From Meira nashicola (lineage: Eukaryota; Basidiomycota; Exobasidiomycetes; Exobasidiales; Brachybasidiaceae), in contig BCJU01000001.1 of the NCBI GenBank assembly GCA_001600355.1, forward strand, positions 5,580,013 to 5,644,012: DNA of 64,000 nucleotides. Reading direction: 5' to 3'. Positions 17,550 through 27,669 of the stretch are shown piece after piece. A model generated the notes under the pieces. The model had not been told where the DNA came from and ran no database searches. It saw nothing but the letters and a program-made list of their open reading frames with translations. The translations under genes and the position numbers were made by a program. The first letter of the stretch is position 1, and each line of letters begins with the position of its first letter.

Positions 17550-20486
17550 ATGGATGATCTCTTGGATTTGGATTGGTCAAAGCAGTCCAATAGCAATACG
17601 AATGGTCAAAAAGCCTCAAATGGCTCAAATTCATATAATGGATCTACCATGAATGCTAGTAAAAATGGTGGAGGAATGTCATCGTACAATTTTGAAGCTC
17701 TCACACGATCGATGCCTTCTAGTGGTAATGCAATACGGCCTCAACAACAACAACAGACTAATACTTCTAGGGCAGTTCCTTCACAATCAAAATCTGGAAA
17801 TGATGCATTCTCATCATTGTTAGGTTTTGATAACCCTAGCACAAACACCAATAATACTACGATGACTATGGCGGAAAGAATGAAACACAACAACGGGCAA
17901 TCTTCAGTCTATCAGACACAAAGGAAACAGTCACCCTTGCCCACAGGTCAACAAAAGAGCGATGCAGCTTGGGATGGCCTTGATGATTTCATGATGGGAA
18001 GTAGTAGCAGTAGCACTACACAAAGACGTACAAATGCACCTCCAGTGCGAACCGCAGCCGCAAGTACGACTAATGACGATGACTTATGGAATTTCAATGG
18101 TATATCATCAAACAAGCAACAGTCCGCCATCAAGCCCAACAATAACCTAAGAGCACCAGCACCTGCTCCTGCAGTGTCGGCTGCGAAGAAACCTGCCTCT
18201 AAAGATCCATTTGACTTTTCAGAATTTGAAGACCCAGCAGACTTTCAGAGCTCTGCTCTGGGCGGAGGCGGAGAAGATGGGCAATCAGGAAGAAAACCTG
18301 TGCAAGCTAGGAATGGACATGCAGACAACTCTCAGAGTAGGAGAGGAAAGGCTGCTTTATTGGGTGACAGCAGCTTAGAAGAGGATAATATCCTAGGATC
18401 ATTAGGTCGACCTGCTAAACCTCTTTCTTCGACGTATGATGATGCCTTTGGAGATGAAGAGGTTCCAAAACCATCTCAGGCCCGAAACGCCCGCACATCT
18501 TCTCCCCCTCCTCACATTATCGGTCAGGTCGTCGAAATGGGATTCTCGCCTCAGCAAGCTCGTGATGCACTCTCACAAACTCCAGGTGGACAAAACGTAC
18601 AAGCTGCTTTAGAAATCCTGCTACAAGGATCTCGAGGACAATCGGGTCGAGGTACGCCGAATGTGGCAGACAGAGATACAAATGAGGAGCGTGATCGTAA
18701 ATACGCTCTAAGATTGCAGAGGGAAGAGCAATCAAGTCGATCTGGCCGCTCAAGGGATGATGATGATGATGTTGATGGATTTTCGAAGCGAAGACAGGGT
18801 GAGAATGAAGGCTCTAGATCGGATACGCCGGTTGATTGGCAAAAGCAAGCAGATCAATTATACGCACAAGCATCCGTTTTAGGAGCCAACATGTTCAGCA
18901 AAGCGAATGCACTTTGGTCTACAGCCAAAAGTCAAGCTCAACGTGCTTTGGACGAACACAATGGGGGCAGCGGTGCAGGATCAGCAGCTGGAAGCGGACG
19001 TTCAAGTCCAGCAACAGGAAGCGATCGCGCACGCAATCGAAGATGGGCAGTTCCTTCAAGAGACGGAAGTGCACGAAAAGAATGGCAAGGAAAACCAAAA
19101 TGGATGGTAGATGCTGAAAACGAAGATCAAGATGCACCAGGTGTAGAACGAATAGTTCAAGAAGATGGTAATAGAGAGCGTAACAAGGGAAGTAGCTTTA
19201 AAGATGATTTCGATGGCGAGCAGGATCAAGCGCCTCCATTCTTTGACCGATCCCGAGCTGCGAAGGACAAAGCAAAAGTGGTAGAAGAGCAACGTGCATC
19301 ACCAAGAACACAGCAACCTGCCGCTGATCTCTGGGGCAGTGCGAATGGGACGGCAACGCAGGAACGAAGGCCAAGTCCTGCTGAAGGACCGCAAGCTAGC
19401 AAAAAGAATAATGCTCCTAATTGGATGTCAGGTAATCGTTCACCAACTCCGCAGAATGGCACAAAAGTCAAAGAGGCTGTTGCGAAGCGTCAAAGGCAAT
19501 TGGTTGCAGATGAAGCAGGCGCTATACAAAATTCTTCTAAACACAAACAGCGAGGTAATGAATTGTTCAAAAGAGGTTCTTATGGAGAAGCAGAAGCTGC
19601 ATATGGCGCTGCATTGAGTGCTTTGGATGCTAATCCGCATTCTATTAGACGAGTCGTTTTGCTCAACAATCGTGCAAATGCTAGACTCAAAAATGGAGAT
19701 GCAAAAGGCGCTTTGGACGATACACTTGCCATCTTACGCTTGATTGTTGTAGAGGAAGGTGAAAAATCTTCTCCTTTTTTGCTTTTCCGACCATCACAAG
19801 AGACACCATTACCTTTGCCCGAATATGCAGAAGTGAATTTAAGAGAGGGCTACGCAAAGGCTTTATTGCGAAGAGCACAAGCTGAAGAAATGCTAGAAAG
19901 GTGGGATCCCGCTTTGAGTGTTTGGTCTTTGCTAGAAAAGTATGAGCGAGAAGAAGGCAGTGGAGCGAATGGAGTTTCAAACATGCGTGCTGCAAAGGAG
20001 GGTAGAGGTCGATGTGATAAGATGCTAAAAGGTGGTGATATCAATGGAACATCTGCTCAAGGACCAAAGCCTGTTAACAATGTTCGCGTAAGAGCTGCTG
20101 CCGCTAGTGCTGTGGCTAAAGCAGAAGCAAAAGTGAAAGAGCGTTTAAGAGCTGAAAATGCGGCTGCTGCTAAAGAAGAAGCAACAAAGGATTCTTTACG
20201 TGATTCGGTTGATGGACGAATTTTAGCATGGAAGAATGGAAAAGAGAATAATGTTCGTGCTTTACTTGCAAGCTTGCACGATGTTGTTTGGCCAGGTTTA
20301 GGATGGAAAAAAGTAGGAATGCACGAATTGGTGATGGATAATCAAGTCAAAAAGGTTTATATGCGTGCTATCGGTCGCTTGCATCCGGATAAGTTGACCC
20401 CTAAATCTAACACAATCGAAGAGAGGATGTTAGGTGGTGCTGTTTTCTCTGTCCTGAACGATGCTTGGTCTGCAAGTCAAACCTAA
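17550..20486 (+). CDS. SWA2: Auxilin-like clathrin-uncoating J-protein (Swa2 type)
   Basis: Single exon, 978 residues from ATG 17550 (MDDLLDLDW), chosen over an earlier in-frame ATG at 17406 because the sequence between lacks protein-like character. The layout is that of fungal auxilin: a long Asn/Ser/Gln-rich, DPF/DPA-containing clathrin-binding N-terminus, a UBA domain at about 320-357 (GQVVEMGFSPQQARDALSQ), a TPR region at about 660-735 (KQRGNELFKRGSYGEAEAAY), and a C-terminal J domain with the HPD tripeptide at 945-947 (GRLHPDKL). It recruits Hsp70 to clathrin coats and drives uncoating of vesicles. It is convergent with SmF. Confidence 0.93.
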   Translation: MDDLLDLDWSKQSNSNTNGQKASNGSNSYNGSTMNASKNGGGMSSYNFEALTRSMPSSGNAIRPQQQQQTNTSRAVPSQSKSGNDAFSSLLGFDNPSTNTNNTTMTMAERMKHNNGQSSVYQTQRKQSPLPTGQQKSDAAWDGLDDFMMGSSSSSTTQRRTNAPPVRTAAASTTNDDDLWNFNGISSNKQQSAIKPNNNLRAPAPAPAVSAAKKPASKDPFDFSEFEDPADFQSSALGGGGEDGQSGRKPVQARNGHADNSQSRRGKAALLGDSSLEEDNILGSLGRPAKPLSSTYDDAFGDEEVPKPSQARNARTSSPPPHIIGQVVEMGFSPQQARDALSQTPGGQNVQAALEILLQGSRGQSGRGTPNVADRDTNEERDRKYALRLQREEQSSRSGRSRDDDDDVDGFSKRRQGENEGSRSDTPVDWQKQADQLYAQASVLGANMFSKANALWSTAKSQAQRALDEHNGGSGAGSAAGSGRSSPATGSDRARNRRWAVPSRDGSARKEWQGKPKWMVDAENEDQDAPGVERIVQEDGNRERNKGSSFKDDFDGEQDQAPPFFDRSRAAKDKAKVVEEQRASPRTQQPAADLWGSANGTATQERRPSPAEGPQASKKNNAPNWMSGNRSPTPQNGTKVKEAVAKRQRQLVADEAGAIQNSSKHKQRGNELFKRGSYGEAEAAYGAALSALDANPHSIRRVVLLNNRANARLKNGDAKGALDDTLAILRLIVVEEGEKSSPFLLFRPSQETPLPLPEYAEVNLREGYAKALLRRAQAEEMLERWDPALSVWSLLEKYEREEGSGANGVSNMRAAKEGRGRCDKMLKGGDINGTSAQGPKPVNNVRVRAAAASAVAKAEAKVKERLRAENAAAAKEEATKDSLRDSVDGRILAWKNGKENNVRALLASLHDVVWPGLGWKKVGMHELVMDNQVKKVYMRAIGRLHPDKLTPKSNTIEERMLGGAVFSVLNDAWSASQT

Positions 20487-20690
20487 TAATTGCTCCATTT
20501 CATATCTCATCCATATATGTATACTCCGCAATGCTTTAGATACTGTAATGTGATAATCGGTCATAAATGCGTTGTGCATAAGTGCTCTTTTGTCGATTGC
20601 GTTTTGAGAAGGCTATTGATACAAGATTCTAAGAAAGTGTCGAAGGGTGATTGTGATGTACACAGATGATGAATTATTGCTGAAGGTTTT

Positions 20691-21048
20691 TCATGAAGTT
20701 GATTCCTCCTTTACTTCTTCTCCATCGTTCATTTCGCGTAACCAAAGAACGTTATTGCATCTTATAAACACTTCACCTAACATTCCATTCGATTTTCCAT
20801 CAATGAATTCTTCCGTATTCGCTAATTGTAAGTTCATATAATTATCCGTACTGACCAAAAAACCTTTATATTCCATTCCCCATTTTAGTCTTACTAAAAT
20901 TTGTTTTCCTGTTTGCATTTGTAAGAAAGGTTTAGGATTTACCGGTGTGATCTGAGAGAGAGAGGGGGAGAAAAAGTGCGAGAATATGTCAACATATGAT
21001 TTCCTCTCAAGAACAATCTATCGATTCGGTGTGACGTACTGATGACAT
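20691..21048 (-). CDS. SMF1: Small nuclear ribonucleoprotein F (SmF)
   Basis: Two exons: a 9-nt first exon (21048-21040, Met-Ser-Ser) and 20951-20691, joined over an 88-nt intron (GTACGT donor, CT-rich tract, CAG acceptor); 89 residues. The protein begins [11 protein letters not shown] and contains Sm1 ([25 protein letters not shown]) and Sm2 ([14 protein letters not shown]), which are diagnostic for SmF. It forms the heptameric Sm ring on U1, U2, U4 and U5 snRNAs. The short acidic tail is usual. The minute first exon explains why the gene is easily mis-started. Confidence 0.93.
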
Positions 21049-21295
21049 GTTTGTGATGGCTATCTATCCGGATGGAGATGAGGGAAATGAATTAAAGTTG
21101 ATAGCTTAACTTTCTTCTAGACTATTTTATCTGCAAAAGGACATAGTCTACACAAAAAGACGCGTCAAAATCCCAGACTACGCAAATGATCTTATGCAAA
21201 TATAGACCTCCCGCGCCGTATAGAATATAGCTTTGTTTAATATTGAATGATTAAGAGGTGCTATTAGGATAAGAATAAAATACAGTATTTTAAAG

Positions 21296-23871
21296 TTAAA
21301 ATGTAGAAAAGCCACCAGTACTCAAACTACTTGGCAAATCACTTGGATCAGGACCGCAATCAGTCACTTCTGATTGTGTTCCCATTGCGAAAATGATTTC
21401 GGTATTTTGTGGAATAGGTATAGCGCTATCAGCCGTTGCTGCAGCAGGAAAAAGATCATCAAATGAAATTTTACATCTTGAAGATTGTTGTTTACCATTG
21501 ATTGTTACACTTTTTACGTATGCTCTTGTATTACTTTTTAAAGGTCCATCACCATTTAAAGATGAAGGATCAAAATCTTGTGCTTTAAAAGTGACGTTGC
21601 CCAATAAAGTATTACGTAAAGTATAACTTGGAACAAAAGGAGAAACGATTAAAAATTCACGAGTAGAAGGAATTGGATACAAACCCAATAAATGCATAAC
21701 CAATAAAGTTGCCATTGCTGCTCCATCGTCATTTCCTGGAATCCCACCTGTAGTTAAATTGAATTCGTTTAAAACTAATTTACGTACCCTATCCACACTT
21801 CGAGTTGGTGAATTTGCATAATGATAAGTTACTGGAGTTTGAAAGCTTGGCTCATCATCTGATCGGAATAAATTACGTTCGAAAAACGTATCAATTCTTT
21901 TGATAAACGTTGAGATTGAGTTATTGGAAATCAAAGAAATAAGACCGGCAAAATCATGTGGAACAAAGAATCTATAAATAAGAAAGGGAAGAAGAGATGT
22001 TAGTGTTTCTTTTAATTTAAACATCATAATACCACTCACGAATATTCCCATGAAGAGCTTTCATAAAAACCAAAAGTGTTGTGCGAATCATAAAAGCAAT
22101 TATGAGAAGTGTTTGTGTCTGCTGGACTGCAAAATATTGGATCCTCTTTATCAAATGTACCATTCATGAACCTTTTTTGCATAAAGTTTGAAAAGCCGTA
22201 CGATTTCATATCTTTATCGAATACGTTTTTATAAAATAAAGATCTTTTTGTCCAACGTTCTGCATCTGCCGTCTTTCCAAGCATCAGTGCAACATTACGA
22301 ATACCGAAATCGTTAAAAGCATATTCCGCTGTTCTGGAAGATTGAAAGAGTTGTAAACCTTCTACTTCGCTATCATAATAATCTGATGGTATATAACCAT
22401 ACTTTTCATAAATTGCAATTTGTCTACCACCTCCATTATTGAATGTTTTTGAATCGTAAGTTGCATCATGTTTTAATGCTTTATATAAATCATCAAAATT
22501 CACTCCCATTCTTGCATTTCTATATTTCACTGCAAAATCAGCTAAAACGTTTGTTCCATCTGAACCACCTTGTGTAAATCCGGGTAAATTGTTTGCCCTA
22601 CATTCAGGTATAAAACCAGCTTTACGCCAACCGTCGGTGTATGATCTTGTTATATCTGCATAATCATGTGCGCTTGTTAAAGATAAAAGAGGAAAGAATG
22701 TCCTAAATGTATCCCAAGTACAATAAAGGCTATCAAAGTAAGGTTCAGATGTTCCCATAAAAACTCCTTGTGCTTCGTATGTTGCATTACTTGGTGTTAA
22801 AAAACCACGATAAAGGGAAGAATAGAATAATTTTTGAATTGTAAGATCAGTAGTATTGTCAAGTTGAATTCTAGAAAGCTTTTCCTGCCATAATGATTTT
22901 GATTGATTTTCAACAAGATCAAAATCAATCGTTGGAATTTCTTCTTTTGCATTTTCACATGCTTGTTCTGCTGAAATGAATGAAATTCCAACTCGAAGAA
23001 GGATTTGACTTGCATTTTGCCAAGATACTAAAATACCATGTTGAGAATCTTGATTAGAAAATTCACTTGCATCAACTTCATTTTTTTCCATATCTATGTC
23101 AGTCTTTCCATTTTCTCCAACAGTCCAAATTGCAGATTTATCAACAATTTGTTCATTACCTTTATTCAAATCAAAACATGCGAATTGATGATTGAAGAAT
23201 TTCGTATCTGCGAAACTACTTCCATACGTACCATTTAATAAAATTTGTTGTGCTTTCCCATTTGAATCTTTTACAATCTTTGCATTCCCCGTTCCTCTAA
23301 ACGAATTAGATAAATCTTCTGTCCAATCAAAGCTGATCGTTGGTTTAGTTGAAGAAGTTGAATTGAATGTATAACGTAATAAAGCAGATCTTCTTGTCGT
23401 CGTTGCTTCTAATCTAGTATCATCATTTAATACCGAAGAGAAATAACCAGGTCTTGCAATATCTGATAGTTCATTTCCATTTTTCTTTCTTGGTCTCTTC
23501 CTTTGTGATTTTGAAGGTTTACAATTTGTTATATTTCCATTTTTGCAATAAATAGGCATAGAAGCAAACGTTCCATAACTTCCACCTGCTCCCGTTCCAG
23601 AATCATGCAATAAACTCATTCCAGTCACATTATTATTTGCATTACTAACATAACCAGAAGGTGCAAAAACATCAACATCAATCCCTACTTTTGCCATTCC
23701 AAAAGGTATAGATGCACCTGGAAATACATTGCCAGAATTTGAATTCCTTTGAGTGCCAATAAATGCATTCACATATTGAGTCAAATCATCATCTTGTCCG
23801 ACTGTAAAGTCTGTTGCTAAAAGGGAAAGGGAGAAGAGGAATAAATGGAAGCGACAAAAGAACCAACTCAT
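21296..23871 (-). CDS. Secreted GH92 alpha-mannosidase
   Basis: Two exons, 23871-22040 and 21971-21296, joined over a 68-nt intron (GTGAGT donor, TTATAG acceptor) that joins ESSSWEYS to FFVPHDFAGLI in frame; 835 residues. The signal peptide is residues ~1-25 (FHLFLFSLSLLATDFTVG). Family 92 signatures are YVNAFIGTQ, NVFPGASIPFGMAKVG, SLLHDSGTGAG, WDTFRTFFPLL, GNDDGAAMA and the C-terminal FLIVSPF stretch. These calcium-dependent enzymes trim alpha-1,2-linked mannose. There are many N-x-S/T sites, which fits a secreted glycoprotein. It may release mannose from host or fungal glycans; the exact linkage is not inferable. Confidence 0.92.
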
Positions 23872-24411
23872 CTTATATGTTATGGGAGATGATGATATCG
23901 TCTATAAAGAGGATTGATTGTTAAAACTTATCTTTAAACCTTAGCTAAATCCACCTTTCCCCTAATTGCTGGCATCTAATTATTTTACCTAGGAGTAACA
24001 CTCCTTGGCCGTTATTAGATTTCTACTCCGGGTCCGCTTTATAGCATCTTATGCCGCAAAACTGACATGCCGGCTTCACTCCGCTTTTCCGGCGTTCATA
24101 TTTATTTATTGATCAATGAAGAAATTCCATCATGCGGTCATATAAAGACAAAGGGATCAGTGATATAATACATACACTAGATACATCCCCACATTTATAA
24201 AACCAATTTAGGCAAGTTTAGACTTGATATCAATTCTCCGAAGAAACAATTAAACTCCATGTCTTGAAAAGAACATCGAGTAAAAACGGCGCTAGTTTAG
24301 CGTAAGAATGGCTAAGAAAGGAAAGTTGTAAGGAATAAATAGAGTGTACGACAGCATATTTTAATGACATGTTGTTCATATTCAAATAGCCATTCGGATC
24401 AGCACATTGCG
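23872..24411. other. Intergenic region upstream of the GH92 gene
   Basis: AT-rich, no supported gene before the tRNA at 24412. Confidence 0.6.
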
Positions 24412-24521
24412 GTGATCATAGTATAGGTGGTCAGTACACCGCGTTGTGGATTACATTCCCTTGAGGAAATTCCCACATTCGCCTACCCGCGGCGACCTGA
24501 GTTCGAGTCTCAGTGATCACA
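24412..24521 (+). tRNA. tRNA-His (GTG) with a 37-nt intron
   Basis: A full cloverleaf can be folded by hand. The acceptor stem GTGATCA pairs with TGATCAC (24514-24520) and the discriminator is A (24521). The D stem is GTAT/GTAC, the anticodon stem CCGCG/CGCGG encloses TT-GTG-G with the anticodon at 24446-24448, and the T arm is CTGAG-TTCGAGT-CTCAG. An intron of about 37 nt (24450-24486) follows position 37, the canonical place. The A73 discriminator is typical of eukaryotic tRNA-His. A run of T directly after the gene (24522-24526, then a longer run) can act as RNA polymerase III terminator. Confidence 0.93.
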
Positions 24522-24540
24522 TTTTTGCATTTTTTTTTTA
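24522..24540 (+). terminator. Pol III terminator of tRNA-His
   Basis: Five T immediately after the discriminator base and a second run of nine T shortly after it. Confidence 0.75.
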
Positions 24541-24674
24541 CACACACGCGTAAAGGGAAGGCGTATAATAATAATGCACGGTGCAACTTTTAGGCTTGCA
24601 TTCATTCTGCAATACGAAGAGTTGACAATTTAAGCAAAGGTACCATCATCTTCTTCTATTCGGTATCTCTCAAG

Positions 24675-25438
24675 ATGGCAAATTCGACTCTGGCTTCTGT
24701 CAATTCGGCAAGCTTGACCAATTGGCCGATTGACTTTGTATCGATTGCTTCAACCTCTAAATCGGTATCACAAAAGTGAGTATTATAGACCTTATTTGTG
24801 AAAAGAACACCAACTGACACACTTTTCCTTTCAGTGCTATTCCAGATCCTCCTGGTTATGTTCGTTCAGAAGGATCATCGTCAAAGGTTCGTCTAATTTT
24901 GCATCGAAACCCTTTCTCACTCCTCCTGACTTTCTATCTCTTCATCTATCACAGAAATCTAAAGCAGCAATTCGACAACCTCCAAGCCAAGAAGAAGTAG
25001 AAGCATTACGACAAAAGCGTGCTTGGGATGTAGCCTTGGCGCCAGCAAAGCAAATTCCAATGCAAGGTTTTATGTTGTACATGTCAGGTAGTGGAGTTCA
25101 AATTTTCAGTATGATGGTTGTTGGAATGTTATTAACGAATCCGATTAAAGCTATTATGACGATCTCAAATGCATTCGCACCTTATTCAACACCGGGAAAA
25201 TCAAACGATTTATTATTGCATAAATTTGCATTCATTGCTTGTCAATTAGCTTGTGTTGGATTAGGAATATATAAATGTTGGAGTATGGGATTATTACCTA
25301 CCGCAAGTAGCGATTGGTTAGCATGGAGAGAGCCAAGAACAGTGAGTATCTGTCCTAATATAGCTAAAAAAACACGCCGGCATACTAACTCTTCCTCACT
25401 CTTCACAGCCACTTGAATTTTCACCAGTGTATCCATAG
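24675..25438 (+). CDS. EMC4: ER membrane protein complex subunit 4
   Basis: Four exons: 24675-24775, 24835-24886, 24955-25341 and 25409-25438, all with GT/AG junctions that keep frame; 189 residues. EMC inserts tail-anchored and multi-pass proteins into the ER membrane. The family features are IPDPPGYVR in exon 2, LRQKRAWDVALAPAKQIPMQGFMLYMSGSGVQIFS and two hydrophobic segments in exon 3 (IFSMMVVGMLLTNPIKAIM and a later one around FAFIACQLACVGLGIYKC). The end EPRTPLEFSPVYP is assembled across the last intron. This is the most intron-rich gene here for its size. It is convergent with the aldehyde dehydrogenase gene. Confidence 0.93.
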
Positions 25439-25494
25439 ATGCAGATTGTCAATACATATATACATGCGAGGAATGGGTATTAATAATGATAATT

Positions 25495-27411
25495 CTACAA
25501 ACTAGAACGGATCAGATTCCACAAACCGACCAAACTTTCGCTCCAAGTGACTGCGCCGAAAAAGGTTGCAAGACCGACAACAAAAGCATATGCTTTTAAT
25601 GAATCTGCATGTGGATAATGAACTGGTCCAGGAATGGCAGTTTTGATGAGTGAAAAGAATCGATCTTCGGTAACTGCTTTTGTGTTACAAAGTGCTAAAA
25701 GTCCTTCAGGACCGCCAAACCTTTGACCATTTCCACTGGCTTTATTTCCACCGAATGGTAAGCCTTGATTGAGATAAGAAACAGCGAAATCATTGATATT
25801 GACCATCCCTGCATGTGACTGACCGGCAATCTTTCTGCAAACAGAACGATTGCCTCCGAACACGGAAGATCCTAAAGCAAATCGTGTTCCGTTAGCAAGA
25901 CTGACTGCTTCCTCTACAGTATCAAAGGGCATCACCAAAAAGATGGGAGCAAACAATTCTTCTTGTGCAATTGGCATATCTGGCGTAACATCAACGATGA
26001 GCGTAGGAGCAAAATAGTGACCAGAAGGATGATTAGGGTGCTTAAATCTCTTTCCGCCAGCCAAGACTCTTGCTCCTCGTGATTCTGCATCAGAGATTAA
26101 AGCTTCTAAAGCATCGAATCTGTTATCGCTGATCATTGCACCAACATCAATACCTTGTTTGGTGCCTGGCGCGACATCATCCAAGAAACTACCTTGACGT
26201 AAAATCTTTACTTTCGGTGTGACGAGATCCAAGAATTTCTGCATAATTTTACGTGAAACGATAAACCGTTCTGCACCAATACAGTTTTGACCACCAGAAC
26301 CAAATGCAGCTCGTAACCAAGTTTGTAAAAAGAAGGACAAAGATGCGTCTTCCAAAACAATCATTGGATCTTTTCCTCCTAATTCCAAACAACAAGGCGT
26401 CATCACTTTAGCGGCGTCCATTGCTACCATCTTTGCAACTGATTCGCTGCCGATGAATGTCAAGTGTCTTACCAATGGATGAGATGTCAAGACAGGAGCA
26501 ACGGGAGGTAAACAACAAACCAATTGAACAAGATCAGGTGAAAGACCACAAGCACGCAAGCAAGCATGAACGCCTTGAATGTAATATTGCGTTGACCAGA
26601 CCACCATCTCTGAGCATTTGACCACAACTGCATTTCCCGATGCTAAGCCTGCTAAGATGGGGCTCAAAGCATTATGACAAGGGTAATTCCACGATACCAA
26701 TGCAGTTACGACACCGACTGGTTCATAGTATACCTTACACCTTTTATGTGCTAATAACAAATTGTTTGGCCTTGTTTGTGGTCGTAAAACCTTTTCACTA
26801 TTTTTGATCAACCAATCAAGTTTGGAAAGTGTAACCAGAATTTCTCCTAAAACTGCATCGATTGCCGTCTTTCCGGTATCACGACATGCAACACGAACAA
26901 GAGTATCCATATCTCTTACCATCCATGCTTTGATTGTCTTTAATACCCTTCTCCTTTGTGTCCAATTCATTCCTTCTGCTTTCCATGTTTTTTCTTGTTC
27001 AATGAGTGCTTTGTGTACTTTAGCATCTATGCTTGCTTCTGAATCTGCTACAATTTCATCCAAATAAGCTCCTGTAGCAGGACAATATGCTACAATTGTA
27101 TCCATTCCTGATACTTTTGTGCCATTACTGTTTTTCGTACTTCGAGATCTTGTTTGTGGAGCATCATCAGTTCCTTTATTGGGTATGATAGAAGGACGTT
27201 CGAGAATATTTGTTGGTCTCCAATCTTGTTTTGCAGCTTCGGGTGTGGGCGGAATATCCACTTTATCTAACGAAGGTGGTGCTTCTCGCCATGATGAAAC
27301 GATTTGAGGTACAACAAAGATTGTGAATAAGATCACAATCAATGTCAACGCAATCTTGACAATATCTTCCGATGTCAAATATAAATTTGCAGATAATGCT
27401 ACTTCTTTCAT
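25495..27411 (-). CDS. Membrane-anchored aldehyde dehydrogenase (Msc7 type)
   Basis: Single exon, 638 residues. An N-terminal hydrophobic segment (~residues 14-35, DIVKIALTLIVILFTIFVVP) anchors the protein, and a second hydrophobic stretch lies near the C-terminus. The body is an aldehyde dehydrogenase: cofactor-binding WNYPCHNALSP and FIGSESVAK, general base Glu343 in LELGGKDP, and catalytic Cys377 in SGGQNCIGAERF. The N-terminal anchor and length of about 640 match the yeast Msc7 family rather than soluble aldehyde dehydrogenases of about 500 residues. Probably ER membrane; the physiological substrate is unknown. Confidence 0.88.
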   Translation of the reverse strand: MKEVALSANLYLTSEDIVKIALTLIVILFTIFVVPQIVSSWREAPPSLDKVDIPPTPEAAKQDWRPTNILERPSIIPNKGTDDAPQTRSRSTKNSNGTKVSGMDTIVAYCPATGAYLDEIVADSEASIDAKVHKALIEQEKTWKAEGMNWTQRRRVLKTIKAWMVRDMDTLVRVACRDTGKTAIDAVLGEILVTLSKLDWLIKNSEKVLRPQTRPNNLLLAHKRCKVYYEPVGVVTALVSWNYPCHNALSPILAGLASGNAVVVKCSEMVVWSTQYYIQGVHACLRACGLSPDLVQLVCCLPPVAPVLTSHPLVRHLTFIGSESVAKMVAMDAAKVMTPCCLELGGKDPMIVLEDASLSFFLQTWLRAAFGSGGQNCIGAERFIVSRKIMQKFLDLVTPKVKILRQGSFLDDVAPGTKQGIDVGAMISDNRFDALEALISDAESRGARVLAGGKRFKHPNHPSGHYFAPTLIVDVTPDMPIAQEELFAPIFLVMPFDTVEEAVSLANGTRFALGSSVFGGNRSVCRKIAGQSHAGMVNINDFAVSYLNQGLPFGGNKASGNGQRFGGPEGLLALCNTKAVTEDRFFSLIKTAIPGPVHYPHADSLKAYAFVVGLATFFGAVTWSESLVGLWNLIRSSL

Positions 27412-27669
27412 TATTGTGACACACGAGAAAGAAGTTGATAGAGAAGAAGTTGTTTTAGCTTTTGGAACATTCTTCTAGCTTATTTTTTCATTTTAAGAAT
27501 TGGCTCACTCTCTCGGCAATTGAACCCACACGGCGCCGTACGAGTAGAAAGAGACGCGTTCAGATCTAAACACTTTCAATATTTCAATTTTGGCAATAAA
27601 TAAGAATCTATGGTACAGAATAATGATCACCATCAAAATGAGTGCTCGCGATAGGGATGGTCATCACGA

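Noticed and set aside
22036..22051. Two separate genes for the two halves of the GH92 mannosidase
   Set aside because: A consensus donor and acceptor join them in frame and restore the conserved WEYSFFVPHD segment.
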